The notes beneath the pieces are model-generated. The model ran no database searches. It saw nothing but the letters and a program-made list of their open reading frames with translations, and was not told where the DNA came from. Below, one piece after another: positions 19,429-29,133 of a stretch of DNA of 64,000 nt (positions are counted from its first letter, which is position 1; every line of letters starts with the position of its first letter). The DNA comes from Sediminibacterium sp. GTDB taxonomy: Bacteria > Bacteroidota > Bacteroidia > B-17B0 > Aurantibacillaceae. A program made the position numbers and the translations under genes. Where the stretch lies: the NCBI GenBank assembly GCA_030054095.1, contig JASGCO010000021.1, positions 1 through 64,000 on the forward strand, in the 5' to 3' direction.

Positions 19429-20172
19429 ATGGCAAACGCTCACCCTGAATGGTTTAAAGACTGGTTTAATTCGCATTACTATCATATTCTTTACCAGCAC
19501 CGCAATGACACAGAGGCCTCAGATTTTACAGAGCGGTTAAGCGCTTTTCTGCATTTAAACAAAGAAGACCGTATCTGGGATCTGGCTTGTGGTAAAGGGC
19601 GTCATGCCATCAAAATGGCTCAAATAGGGTTTCGGGTAATTGGTACCGATCTGGCGGAAAACAGCATACAGGAAGCCAACCGTTATGCCAACGACCACCT
19701 GGAGTTTTTTGTGCACGATATGCGTCGCCCGTTCCGTAGTAATTATTTTAATGTTGTAACCAACCTGTTTACCAGCATTGGTTACTTTCAAAACGACGCG
19801 GATAATTATAAAGTATTCAGCAACGTATATAATGCCCTTAAACCCGGAGGGTATTTCATTATTGACTTTTTTAACGCAGCCTGTGTAAAAGCGTCTCTTA
19901 TTCCGGAAGCAGATATCACGCGTGATGAGATTACCTTCCTCATTAAGAAACGTATCGAAAACAAACGCGTCATTAAAACCATTTCCTTTCAGGAAAACGG
20001 AAAGACCTACTATTTTGAGGAACGTGTAACCCTGTTAACCGAAACCGATTTCATGGCTTACGCTAATGCCGCCGGTTTAAAACTGTTACACCGTTTCGGC
20101 AATTATCGTCTGGAACCTTTTTCAGAAAACACTAACTCATCAGATCGTTTAATTTTAGTATTTCAAAAATAA
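19429..20172 (+). CDS. Class I SAM-dependent methyltransferase
   Basis: A 247-residue soluble methyltransferase. Motif I is IWDLACGKGRHAIKMAQ, the acidic end of strand 2 is in VIGTDLAENSI, and motif IV/VI are VTNLFTSIGYF and LKPGGYFIIDFFN. These are typical of the Methyltransf_25/UbiE-like group; the substrate is not predictable. The ATG at 19429 is chosen because it follows a -7 box by 4 bp. The stop overlaps the ZIP transporter start (TAATG), indicating coupling. Confidence 0.8.
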   Translation: MANAHPEWFKDWFNSHYYHILYQHRNDTEASDFTERLSAFLHLNKEDRIWDLACGKGRHAIKMAQIGFRVIGTDLAENSIQEANRYANDHLEFFVHDMRRPFRSNYFNVVTNLFTSIGYFQNDADNYKVFSNVYNALKPGGYFIIDFFNAACVKASLIPEADITRDEITFLIKKRIENKRVIKTISFQENGKTYYFEERVTLLTETDFMAYANAAGLKLLHRFGNYRLEPFSENTNSSDRLILVFQK

Positions 20173-20909
20173 TGGGACACGTGTGGATAGGTATTCTGGG
20201 ATTAGCATTCCCCATTCTGCTTTTTGGTAGCATTGCTACCTATATTAAAATTAATGCGCAAAACCTCCGTTTATTACTGGCATTTAGCGCCGCTTATCTG
20301 TTTGGGATTTCGCTCATGCACTTATTACCCGAGGTATATCATTTACCCAACACCAAATGGATTGGTTTATTCATTGTTATTGGGTTCTGTATTCAGCTTT
20401 TAATCGAAAGTTTTTCAAGCGGTATAGAACACGGACACACCCACCTGCATTCTGACACTTGTAAAACGCATCTCCCTTACGGCATCATTATCGGCCTGTG
20501 TCTCCATTCGTTTCTGGAAGGCTTACCGGTATATCAACTACCGCAAGCGGGGAATCATTTTAATTACGATCCGCAACTCGTTCTTGGGCTTGCATTTCAC
20601 AATATTCCCATTGCCATTACTTTTGTGGCACTTTTAAAAGAACACAAAACCGGACCTTCTAAAATTATTCTGCTACTGGTTACGTTCGCGTTTATGGCTC
20701 CGCTCGGCTACCTTACCGGCTATGTGTTGCAAACGGTTGGACTCAGTCACTGGGAAAGTTACCAGCATTACGCGTTTGCGTTGGTTATTGGTATTTTCCT
20801 TCACATATCTACCGCCATTTTATTTGAATCGAGCGAACAACATAAATACAACGGTACCAAAGTACTAATGTTATTACTGGGGATTTCTCTGGCCTTTGTT
20901 TTAAGTTAA
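20172..20909 (+). CDS. ZIP-family metal transporter
   Basis: A 245-residue inner-membrane protein with about eight helices and the ZIP layout: a His-rich loop (EHGHTHLHSD) between helices 3 and 4, and conserved His residues in the transport helices (IIGLCLHSFLEGLPV, VLGLAFHNIPIAITF). ZIP proteins import Zn, Fe or related divalent ions into the cytoplasm. The gene overlaps the preceding methyltransferase by one base and is followed one base later by priA, so the three are probably one transcript. Metal specificity cannot be told. Confidence 0.85.
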   Translation: MGHVWIGILGLAFPILLFGSIATYIKINAQNLRLLLAFSAAYLFGISLMHLLPEVYHLPNTKWIGLFIVIGFCIQLLIESFSSGIEHGHTHLHSDTCKTHLPYGIIIGLCLHSFLEGLPVYQLPQAGNHFNYDPQLVLGLAFHNIPIAITFVALLKEHKTGPSKIILLLVTFAFMAPLGYLTGYVLQTVGLSHWESYQHYAFALVIGIFLHISTAILFESSEQHKYNGTKVLMLLLGISLAFVLS

Positions 20910-20910
20910 C

Positions 20911-23391
20911 ATGGAACGGCGGACGCTTTTTATACATGTTATTGTGCCTTTGGCTGTTCCGCAAAAGTACACGTACCGCGTACCCACAGAATGGAACGAC
21001 AATATCTGTGTTGGCAAGCGGGTTTTGGTTCAGTTTGGGAAAACCCGTATTTATACAGGCATTATCCATTCCCTGTCTGAAATACCTCCCAAAGCATACG
21101 AAGCCAAGTACATCGAAGGTATTCTCGACGATAAACCAGTAGTAACAGAACAACAACTCACCTTTTGGGAGTGGTTAGCGTTTTACTACTGCGCCGCTAT
21201 TGGAGATGTAATGAATGCGGCGCTTCCCTCGGGCCTTAAACTGAGCAGCACTTCTCACATTCAATTAAACTCCGATTTTAATTTTGAAGAAAGTGCCCCT
21301 GATTTTTTCTCGGAGCGGGAACTACTGATTATTGACACTCTTCACCAGCAACCCAATCTCAGCATAGAAGAGGTAAGTCATTTATTGCACATCAAAACTG
21401 TACAGCCTGTTATTCACAGCTTACTTCAAAAACAGGCCATTTCCATTTACGAAGAGGTAAAAGAAAAATTTAAACCCAAGCTCGAAGTATTCTACCGGCT
21501 GCAGGAAAACTACGAAAACGAAGCCGCGCTTCAGGAGATTTTAAATACCCTCGAAAAAAAAGCGTTCAAACAAGCGGAGGCCCTCCTCTTTTACCTTCAT
21601 TTGTATAAAACCGATAAGCAACAGCTACAATGGGTAAAACGCGGCGATTTAACGGCTAAAGTAGAAGTCAGCGCTCTGAACGCTCTTGTCAAAAAAAACA
21701 TACTTACGGAAGCCCGCTTCGATATTGGCCGCCTGCATTTTGAAAAAGCGGATTCCAACTATAACAAATCGCTTACACCTGCCCAGCTAAACTGTGTGGA
21801 TAGCATTACTTCTCAATTTACCAGCAAACAATGTGTGTTGTTACACGGTGTTACAGGGAGTGGCAAAACCGAGGTTTACATTCAACTCATCCGTCATCAC
21901 CTTCAACAATCCAAACAGGTAGTACTGCTCGTTCCTGAAATTGCCTTAACCACCCAATTAATTACACGTTTGCGAGCTGTATTCGGAGAACTGGTAGGTG
22001 TGTATCATTCCCGGTTTAGCGAAAATGAACGCGTTGAAATATGGAACGAGGTTCTGAAAGGTCAGGATTCACAATACAAAATTATCATCGGTGCCCGGAG
22101 TTGTTTATTTCTTCCTTATTCTGATCTGGGACTTATTATCATTGACGAGGAGCATGATTTTTCATTTAAGCAGCATGATCCTGCGCCACGTTACCATGCC
22201 CGGGATGCAGCTATATATCTTGCCTCTCGTTATAATGCCAAAGTGTTGTTAGGATCGGCCACCCCTTCTCTGGAATCGTTTCACAATTGCCGGCTGGATA
22301 AATATGGCTATGTAAAACTCGATCAAACCTTTACACAAAGTGGTGGCACCGAACTGGAGATAGTGGATTTAAAACACTATGAACAAACTCAGGACATGAA
22401 ATCCAGCCTGACCCCTCCCTTGTTTCACGCTATTGAAGAAGCCCTGAAAAATAAAGAACAAATTATTTTATTTCAGAATCGCAGGGGGTTTGCGCCTTAT
22501 ACGCAATGCAACAAGTGCGCGTATGTTCCGCATTGCATACAGTGCGATGTGCCACTGATTTACCACAAACACACGCAAAAACTCACCTGTCACTATTGCG
22601 GTTATACCATTAATCCTTTAAAAACCTGCACCGCTTGTGGCAGTACAGACCTACGCTTTAAAGGACTGGGCACCGAAAAGATTGAAGAAGACATGGAGGT
22701 CTTGTTTCCGACGGCACGCATTGCCCGTATGGATCTGGACTCCACGCGAAGCAAGCATGCTTACAAACAACTCATTGATGATTTTGAAAACCGGAATATT
22801 GATATTTTGATTGGCACGCAAATGGTTACCAAGGGTCTTGATTTTGATCACGTTACCGTAGTTGGTATTTTAAATGCCGACAGCTTACTTAACTTTCCCG
22901 ATTTCCGTTCGTTTGAGCGGGCATTTCAGTTAATAACCCAGGTGCGCGGCAGAGCCGGACGAAAAGATAAACCCGGAAAAGTATTTGTGCAAACCAACCA
23001 GATTAATCACGAAGTGTTGCAACGCATCCGCAAAAACGAATGGGAACCATTTTATAACGATCAGTTAAGTGAAAGGGAAAAATTCAGTTATCCGCCATTT
23101 TCACGATTAATTGAAATAAACATAGCTGACAAATCGGTAAACGACGTTAATGCCATGGCGCACGAGCTGGCTCTTAAACTAAAAACCGGGTTCGGAAACC
23201 GCCTGTTGGGACCAGAATTTCCGCTGGTGTCCAAAATACGGAACCTTTACTACAAACGCCTCATCATTAAAACAGAAAAAAACGAATCGCCTCAAAAACT
23301 TAGGCAGTTTATTCAGGAACAAATCACCGACCTTTACGCTGAAAATAAAGCGTTTAAAGGCCGTGTCATTATTGACGTTGATCCGGTTTAA
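20911..23391 (+). CDS. priA: Primosomal replication protein N' (PriA helicase)
   Basis: An 826-residue superfamily 2 helicase that restarts stalled replication forks. The N-terminal 3'-DNA-end binding domain (VIVPLAVPQKYTYRVP) is followed by Walker A in LLHGVTGSGKTEVYI, the DEEH box in LIIIDEEHDFSFKQHD, a zinc-binding segment with four Cys pairs (CNKCAYVPHCIQC and CHYCG with CTACG) and helicase motifs V-VI (LIGTQMVTKGLDF, QVRGRAGR). The protein is complete with no missing motif. It is the last gene of the methyltransferase-ZIP-priA unit. Confidence 0.96.
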   Translation: MERRTLFIHVIVPLAVPQKYTYRVPTEWNDNICVGKRVLVQFGKTRIYTGIIHSLSEIPPKAYEAKYIEGILDDKPVVTEQQLTFWEWLAFYYCAAIGDVMNAALPSGLKLSSTSHIQLNSDFNFEESAPDFFSERELLIIDTLHQQPNLSIEEVSHLLHIKTVQPVIHSLLQKQAISIYEEVKEKFKPKLEVFYRLQENYENEAALQEILNTLEKKAFKQAEALLFYLHLYKTDKQQLQWVKRGDLTAKVEVSALNALVKKNILTEARFDIGRLHFEKADSNYNKSLTPAQLNCVDSITSQFTSKQCVLLHGVTGSGKTEVYIQLIRHHLQQSKQVVLLVPEIALTTQLITRLRAVFGELVGVYHSRFSENERVEIWNEVLKGQDSQYKIIIGARSCLFLPYSDLGLIIIDEEHDFSFKQHDPAPRYHARDAAIYLASRYNAKVLLGSATPSLESFHNCRLDKYGYVKLDQTFTQSGGTELEIVDLKHYEQTQDMKSSLTPPLFHAIEEALKNKEQIILFQNRRGFAPYTQCNKCAYVPHCIQCDVPLIYHKHTQKLTCHYCGYTINPLKTCTACGSTDLRFKGLGTEKIEEDMEVLFPTARIARMDLDSTRSKHAYKQLIDDFENRNIDILIGTQMVTKGLDFDHVTVVGILNADSLLNFPDFRSFERAFQLITQVRGRAGRKDKPGKVFVQTNQINHEVLQRIRKNEWEPFYNDQLSEREKFSYPPFSRLIEINIADKSVNDVNAMAHELALKLKTGFGNRLLGPEFPLVSKIRNLYYKRLIIKTEKNESPQKLRQFIQEQITDLYAENKAFKGRVIIDVDPV

Positions 23392-23415
23392 TCCGTCACC
23401 TGTATCTATCCGTTA

Positions 23416-23448
23416 TTTGGGATTTTCCCGTTTTTTTACGTACATTTG
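23416..23448 (+). promoter_or_regulatory. Consensus Bacteroidota promoter of the SPT-like gene
   Basis: TTTG at 23416-23419, a 21-bp spacer and TACATTTG at 23441-23448 match both boxes of the TTTG-N19-21-TANNTTTG consensus exactly. The start codon follows at 23472. Confidence 0.75.
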
Positions 23449-23471
23449 AACCTCATTTTTAATTGTCACGA

Positions 23472-24728
23472 ATGAAAGATATTTTCGAAAAAGTTGCTCA
23501 GAATATGGGGCCTTTAGGCCAGCATTCACACGAAGCACATGGTTATTTCACATTTCCGAAACTGGAGGGAGAAATAGGACCACACATGAACTTCCGCGGT
23601 AAAAAGTTACTGAACTGGAGTTTAAATAACTACCTGGGATTAGCCAATCACCCCGAAGTGCGTGAAGCAGATGCCAAAGCCGCGCAGGAATTTGGTCTGG
23701 CTTTACCAATGGGTGCCCGTATGATGAGTGGAAACTCTAATTACCACGAGCAACTGGAACGCGAATTATCCGCATTCGTTCAAAAAGAAGATACCATCCT
23801 TTGTAATTTCGGCTATCAGGCTATGGTAAGCGCCATAGACGCGCTGGTAGATCGTCACGATGTAATTGTATATGATGCTGAAAGCCATGCCTGTATTATT
23901 GATGGCGTGCGTTTGCACATGGGGAAACGGTTTGTATTTAAACATAACGACATTGCAGATTGTGAAAAGCAATTACAGCGCGCTACCAAACTGGCCGAAC
24001 AAACCGGTGGAGGAATTCTCGTTATTACCGAAGGGGTTTTCGGGATGCGTGGAGACCAGGGTAAACTAAAAGAAATTGTTGAACTAAAGAAAAAATTTAA
24101 ATTCCGTTTATTTGTTGATGACGCGCACGGGTGCGGCACCATGGGTGCTAACGGTGGTGGCACCGGCGAACATCAGGGATGTCAGGATGGGATTGACGTT
24201 TACTTTGGTACCTTTGCCAAATCATTCGCCTTAATTGGAGGGTATATCAGTTCTACCAAACAAATTATCACCTATTTACGTTATAACATGCGCTCTCAGA
24301 TTTTCGCTAAAAGCCTTCCAATGCCATTGGTTATTGGCGCGCTTAAACGGATTGAACTGATGCGTAATCATCCGGAATACCGCGAAAAACTGTGGGAAAT
24401 AACCCGTGCTCTTCAGGGTGGATTGGTTGCTGCCGGATTCAACATTGGCGATACCAGTAGTCCGGTTACTCCGGTTTATCTGAACGGAAGCATTCCTGAA
24501 GCCACGAATATGGTGAAAGACCTGCGTGAAAATTACGGTATTTTCTGTTCAATGGTAACCTATCCCGTAATTCCGAAAGGCATGATCATATTACGTTTAA
24601 TTCCTACCGCGGTGCACACACACGAAGACGTAAAATACACGATTGAATCGTTCAGCAAAATTGTTGACAAATTGAAACGTGGTGAATACGTGAGTGACAC
24701 CCTGGCTAAAGTACAGGTAGATCTGTAA
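23472..24728 (+). CDS. Serine palmitoyltransferase-like alpha-oxoamine synthase
   Basis: A 418-residue PLP enzyme of the alpha-oxoamine synthase family (SPT, KBL, BioF). Visible are the acyl-CoA/PLP region NWSLNNYLGLANHPEV, MGARMMSGNSNYHEQLE, the Asp in FVDDAHGCGTMG and the PLP Lys in FGTFAKSFALIGGY. The N-terminal GPLGQHSHEAHGYFTFPKLE segment is characteristic of the Bacteroidota serine-palmitoyltransferase-like members that start sphingolipid synthesis; a 2-amino-3-ketobutyrate ligase remains possible. The start is the ATG at 23472 rather than the TTG at 23463. A perfect promoter precedes and a strong terminator follows, so it is a single-gene unit. Confidence 0.85.
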   Translation: MKDIFEKVAQNMGPLGQHSHEAHGYFTFPKLEGEIGPHMNFRGKKLLNWSLNNYLGLANHPEVREADAKAAQEFGLALPMGARMMSGNSNYHEQLERELSAFVQKEDTILCNFGYQAMVSAIDALVDRHDVIVYDAESHACIIDGVRLHMGKRFVFKHNDIADCEKQLQRATKLAEQTGGGILVITEGVFGMRGDQGKLKEIVELKKKFKFRLFVDDAHGCGTMGANGGGTGEHQGCQDGIDVYFGTFAKSFALIGGYISSTKQIITYLRYNMRSQIFAKSLPMPLVIGALKRIELMRNHPEYREKLWEITRALQGGLVAAGFNIGDTSSPVTPVYLNGSIPEATNMVKDLRENYGIFCSMVTYPVIPKGMIILRLIPTAVHTHEDVKYTIESFSKIVDKLKRGEYVSDTLAKVQVDL

Positions 24729-24748
24729 TACAACCTGACATTTTATTT

Positions 24749-24790
24749 AACAACAGAAGCCGGCCTTAAAAGATCGGCTTCTGTTGTTTT
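24749..24790 (+). terminator. Rho-independent terminator after the SPT-like gene
   Basis: A perfect 14-bp stem (AACAACAGAAGCCG with CGGCTTCTGTTGTT), a 12-nt loop and a short T run, 21 bp after the stop codon. The symmetrical arms could also end transcription from the other strand. Confidence 0.9.
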
Positions 24791-24928
24791 AGCAGTTCTG
24801 CAAGATTTACAGTAAAAACCGGATGCTGTAGGGGACCTGCTTAAATTAACCTTTATTAACCGCTGTTTCCTAAAATGGCATAAATTTTGTTTTTAACTTT
24901 CTCAAATCTATATTTACATCATATTATT

Positions 24929-25531
24929 ATGAAGAAAATCTTAGCAATATTATTGATAGGTTCCGCTGCTACCGCTCTGGCGCAGGGTCCTAAAGGGAAA
25001 CAGCCTAAAATGGCCCCTGTTCTTAGTCCCGGTTACTACGTTAATCTTAAAGGGGATACCATTCGCGGCGAAGTACAATCTAATCCGGATGAAGAAATTT
25101 TCTTATATCAGAAATTAATGTTTAAAGCTAAGGGCGCAGGCAAACTGGCCGAAATAAGTGATAAAAAAGCTAAAGCTTATGGCTACGACAATAATCATTT
25201 TCTATTAGTTCCATTCGATCAGGAAACCAATGTTTACCTGAAATACCTTACCAGAGGCCGTCTTAATTTTTTTGAATACAAATACGCGGTAAGCGAAGGC
25301 GGACAGGAAGTAATAAAAAGCATGTATTACATACAGGATACCAAAGCCGGAGATGAGGATAAAGGTCTGAGGGAATTAACCAAGATCAGTCAGAACTTCT
25401 ATAAAAAAGATATCAAACCATTTTTGAAAGATCAGGCTATGCTGTGGAACGATTTGGATAAATTCAAATTTGACTTACCCGTTATCGTAAAAACCATACA
25501 GGAATTCAACAAAATGTACGAAGGTAACTAA
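24929..25531 (+). CDS. Exported protein of unknown function
   Basis: A 200-residue protein starting at MKKILAILLIGSAATALAQ, a clean signal peptide; the upstream TTG at 24887 is rejected because it would bury this peptide. The mature part is soluble-looking and mixed in charge, with one strand-rich block (GYYVNLKGDTIRGEV) often found at the start of small periplasmic or outer-membrane-associated Bacteroidota proteins. No known catalytic motif is visible. A terminator hairpin follows at 25555. The function is not recognised. Confidence 0.7.
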   Translation: MKKILAILLIGSAATALAQGPKGKQPKMAPVLSPGYYVNLKGDTIRGEVQSNPDEEIFLYQKLMFKAKGAGKLAEISDKKAKAYGYDNNHFLLVPFDQETNVYLKYLTRGRLNFFEYKYAVSEGGQEVIKSMYYIQDTKAGDEDKGLRELTKISQNFYKKDIKPFLKDQAMLWNDLDKFKFDLPVIVKTIQEFNKMYEGN

Positions 25532-25554
25532 CCAGTTGTTAATCATGTATTCTG

Positions 25555-25588
25555 AGGGGGTTAGCTTTATGCATACCCCCTTTTTTTC
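25555..25588 (+). terminator. Rho-independent terminator before the rhomboid gene
   Basis: A 7-bp GC-rich stem (AGGGGGT with ACCCCCT), a 13-nt loop and a seven-T run. Its position argues that the rhomboid gene starts at 25602 and not at the upstream in-frame codons. Confidence 0.8.
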
Positions 25589-25601
25589 TAAAGAGCATAT
25601 T

Positions 25602-26321
25602 ATGGCGCTAAAAGACTATCTAAAAAAACAGATTCTTTCCGTTTTATTTTACCCGATGCTTTTCATGGGAATTTGTTGGATCGTGTTTATTGTAGATCAG
25701 TTGTTTTCATTGCAATTGTTTAATTATGGTGTTTTGCCAAGAACCATAAAAGGTCTGAGAGGCATCATTTTTTCTCCCTTTTTGCATGCCAACCTCGAAC
25801 ACATTCTCTCAAACAGCTTACCCATTCTTATTCTTGGAGCACTGTTGTTTTATTTTTACAAAAGAATTGCCCGTCAGGCTGTTATCTGGATATGGTTAAT
25901 CAGCGGATTATGGTTGTGGATCGGGGGCAGAAACAGTGAAGACCACCCTACCCTTCATGCCGGTGCCAGTATTCTGATTTATGGCTTAGCCACTTTTTTA
26001 TTCTTTAGTGGTGTATTCCGGCGTAACCTTCGCTTAATGATTGTCTCTGCCCTTGTTGTGTTTTTGTATGGCAGCATTATGTGGGGCGTTCTGCCGCTTA
26101 AATCGGATATGAGCTGGGAAGGGCATTTATCGGGCGCGTTAGCTGGTGTTTTGGTGGCATACAGCTACCGTCGCGAAGGCCCTCAAAAACGGCGCTATAC
26201 ATGGGAAGACGAACAGGATGAGGACGATACTGAAGATGCTTACTGGAAAAACTCCGCCCCTCAAACAGAACCGGATCCTCCACAATTACAAGGGTTTAAA
26301 GACCGGACCGATCTTTTTTAA
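25602..26321 (+). CDS. Rhomboid-family intramembrane serine protease
   Basis: A 239-residue polytopic protein. Rhomboid features are the HANLEHILSN segment (oxyanion His/Asn) in the second helix, the catalytic Ser in HAGASILIYG, where the second Gly of the usual GxSG is replaced by Ile, and the catalytic His in EGHLSGALAG. The last ~40 residues are a cytoplasmic charged tail (EDEQDEDDTED). Rhomboids cleave membrane-anchored proteins within the bilayer; the substrate is unknown. The ATG at 25602 is chosen because the terminator at 25555-25588 would otherwise lie inside the gene. Confidence 0.8.
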   Translation: MALKDYLKKQILSVLFYPMLFMGICWIVFIVDQLFSLQLFNYGVLPRTIKGLRGIIFSPFLHANLEHILSNSLPILILGALLFYFYKRIARQAVIWIWLISGLWLWIGGRNSEDHPTLHAGASILIYGLATFLFFSGVFRRNLRLMIVSALVVFLYGSIMWGVLPLKSDMSWEGHLSGALAGVLVAYSYRREGPQKRRYTWEDEQDEDDTEDAYWKNSAPQTEPDPPQLQGFKDRTDLF

Positions 26322-26470
26322 CATTTAGCAGAAAGTACAAGCTGCCATATCCTGCAAAGAATATTGTATCTTTACCCGTTTTTAGTTTGGGAAAATTACC
26401 ACTTACAAAAAAAATGGCACCAGTTATAAAATTGGCGAAACAATGTAATTTGATTTTTATAGTTTTAAGC

Positions 26471-28948
26471 GTGAAATATAAATCACAGTATATCAAATTC
26501 TTACTCTTCATTTTAGGCTTTATAACCCTTACCCAACAGACCTCGGCCCAATGTAATTTTCTTGTAAATGTTACCAATGATCCGCTTTTTTGTATAGGTT
26601 CAGCCACCTCCGCAACGGTAACACCTCTACCCGGTTCAATAGGCACTCCTCCTTATACTTATACATGGAGCCCTGCGGTATCTACCGGCTCAACAGCCAG
26701 TGGTTTAGGTCCTGGTGTTTATAATATTAATGTGACGGATGCTAACGGGTGTTTTGCCACCACGCAATTAGTAATTGTAAGTGCCAGCAGCCCTACCCTC
26801 AATTTTGTAGTACAGGATGTCAGTTGTTTTGGTGCCTCTAACGGTTCTATTGCGGCATTTGCCTTAAACGGGATTGCCCCCTATACTTTTACCTGGCAAC
26901 CATCTGGTATTAATACAACAACCATAAACAATTTAGCTTCAGGCACCTACACGCTTAAAGCTACCGATAATCTGGGCTGCCCGTTCTCCGCAACAGTTGG
27001 TGTAACCCAGCCTGCTAGTATCAGTGTGGCATTCAATAGTCCCACCATTACCTGTCCGGGAGGTAAAACAAGTGCCAATGTTCTGGTGAGTGGCGGAACC
27101 GCGCCTTATACTTTTACGACTTTACCGGGAAATCTGACGGCTTCCAATTTATTTTCACTCACCGCTAATACCTATACCACCAACGTAAAAGATGCCAATA
27201 ACTGTGTATTAACCGTTACAAATACAATTCCTGAGCCTCCGGCGTTTGCCGCCAACTTTGTAAAAACACCGGAAACCTGTGATGGCAATAAAAATGGGAG
27301 CATGATTGCCAACATAAGCGGTGGCACACCTGCCTACTCGTATACCTGGAGCACTACGCCTGCCATTAACTCACCTACTATTAACAACATAGGGGCAGGT
27401 AATTATTCGCTACAGGTCAGAGATGCCAATAACTGCGCGTTTACATTTACCACATTTCTGTCTTTACTGAATGGTTTTGGCGTAAACATTGTTTCCGTAA
27501 AACCTATTTCCTGCTTTGGTGCCTGCAATGGCAGCATCACCGCACAGGAAACGGGAGGTATTCCTCCGTTCAGTTACCAGTGGCAGGGACCTGTTTCCTC
27601 CACACTTTCCAGTATTAGTAATCTTTGTGCCGGCACCTATACTATTGGTGTAACCGACAATACCGGTTGTACTACCTATAAACAGGTAAACTTATCCAAC
27701 CCACCTGCTATCGGAGCTGGTGTACAGGGCAATACCATTACCTGTATTAGTAATCCGGTAACCTTAACCGCTTCTATCAATGGCGGCACACCTCCTTATA
27801 ATTATGTATGGACACCTCCGGCGGCCAATCAAAGTGTTGTTACTGTAACTCCCGGTGTAACCACCGCCTATTCCGTGAGTATTACAGACAATAATGGCTG
27901 CGTTACCGGCGGATCCAATACTGTTCAGGTAAGAGCTCCCATTACTGTTTCGGTTCCTGTAAACAATACCGGGCTTTGCCTCGGATCAGAGTTAACCATT
28001 AATCCTGTAGTAAGCGGAGGAGATGGGAATTACGCCTATCAATGGTTACCAATTGGTATTACTACTTCCAGTATAAATATTAAAGATCTTAATGTCCCCA
28101 GTTTTACGTTGTATGTAAAAGACGGATGTAATTCACCACAAGCGGTAAAAGTGATTACGTTAACCATTTTCCCTAAAACGAAAGTTAATTTCGAATCGCA
28201 ATACCAAACGGGTTGTCAGCCATTTTGTACCCAGTTTGATAATTTTACACCAAAGAGTACCAATGAAATATGGACTTTTGGTGATGGTCCTAATCAGCAA
28301 ACCGGGAAATCGGCGACATATTGTTATCAGAAAAACGGGCTGTACGATGTCACCTTAAGTTTAACCGACTCTAACGGTTGTAAGCAACAAAATACGCGTA
28401 AAACGTATATCACGGTATTAAAAAAGCCGCAGGTGGATTTTACATTCAGTAACCCCAATCCTACTTTTTATGAGCCGGAAGTTATCCTTCAAAATACTAC
28501 CGATTTTGCACTTGGGTACGAATGGTGGATGGATAAAAAAAAGATCTCTACCAAAAAGGATCTTGAATATATTTTTAAAGAAAGCGGTTGCTATAAATTT
28601 ACATTGCGGGCGCTTAACGATAAAGGTTGCAGCGATTCGTTAACCCGTCAAATCTGTGTAAGCGATGGGTTTAACTTTTATGTTCCTGATTACTTCACCC
28701 CTAACGATGATGATTTAAACGAAGTATTTAAACCTAAAGGTACCGGCTGGAATCAAAACTACTATACCTTTGAAGTGTTTAGCCGCTGGGGAGTCACCGT
28801 ATTTAAAACCAACGATATGCAACATGGCTGGGATGGAAATTACAAAGGCGCACCTGTAAAACCCGACGTATTTATCTGGAAAGTAAAAGTACTCGACGAG
28901 TTTGATAAAGAACATAATTTTAGCGGAACCATTACGGTTATAAGGTAA
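26471..28948 (+). CDS. SprB-repeat surface protein with gliding-motility-associated C-terminal domain
   Basis: A secreted protein of about 825 residues. A signal peptide (KFLLFILGFITLTQQTSAQ) precedes at least six SprB-like repeats of roughly 80 residues, each with a 'C-x-G-x-x-x-G-S-I ... GG-x-x-P-Y-x-Y-x-W ... AGTYT ... VTDxxGC' pattern, then a PKD-like domain (FGDGPNQQTGKS), and a TIGR04131-type C-terminal domain (VPDYFTPNDDDLNEVF ... FEVFSRWG ... GWDG) that directs type IX export (type B sorting). SprB-like adhesins act in surface attachment or gliding. The start is unclear: GTG at 26471 gives the cleanest signal peptide; ATG at 26414 and TTG at 26387 are also in frame. A -7-like TATCTTTA lies at 26367. 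Confidence 0.85.
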   Translation: MKYKSQYIKFLLFILGFITLTQQTSAQCNFLVNVTNDPLFCIGSATSATVTPLPGSIGTPPYTYTWSPAVSTGSTASGLGPGVYNINVTDANGCFATTQLVIVSASSPTLNFVVQDVSCFGASNGSIAAFALNGIAPYTFTWQPSGINTTTINNLASGTYTLKATDNLGCPFSATVGVTQPASISVAFNSPTITCPGGKTSANVLVSGGTAPYTFTTLPGNLTASNLFSLTANTYTTNVKDANNCVLTVTNTIPEPPAFAANFVKTPETCDGNKNGSMIANISGGTPAYSYTWSTTPAINSPTINNIGAGNYSLQVRDANNCAFTFTTFLSLLNGFGVNIVSVKPISCFGACNGSITAQETGGIPPFSYQWQGPVSSTLSSISNLCAGTYTIGVTDNTGCTTYKQVNLSNPPAIGAGVQGNTITCISNPVTLTASINGGTPPYNYVWTPPAANQSVVTVTPGVTTAYSVSITDNNGCVTGGSNTVQVRAPITVSVPVNNTGLCLGSELTINPVVSGGDGNYAYQWLPIGITTSSINIKDLNVPSFTLYVKDGCNSPQAVKVITLTIFPKTKVNFESQYQTGCQPFCTQFDNFTPKSTNEIWTFGDGPNQQTGKSATYCYQKNGLYDVTLSLTDSNGCKQQNTRKTYITVLKKPQVDFTFSNPNPTFYEPEVILQNTTDFALGYEWWMDKKKISTKKDLEYIFKESGCYKFTLRALNDKGCSDSLTRQICVSDGFNFYVPDYFTPNDDDLNEVFKPKGTGWNQNYYTFEVFSRWGVTVFKTNDMQHGWDGNYKGAPVKPDVFIWKVKVLDEFDKEHNFSGTITVIR

Positions 28949-29133
28949 TTGCTTCACTTATTTATGTCCTATACTTCTTTATCCGATCAAACGTATGATA
29001 TTTGAGTTGAAAGTACTATAACAAGATATCATCACAAGGTAGCGGGTAAATTAACCAAATGCATGGACAACCTATCTATTAATGACATAAATGTTATCTA
29101 CCGCTCGATTGAATCAATTATACGAACAGAGAA

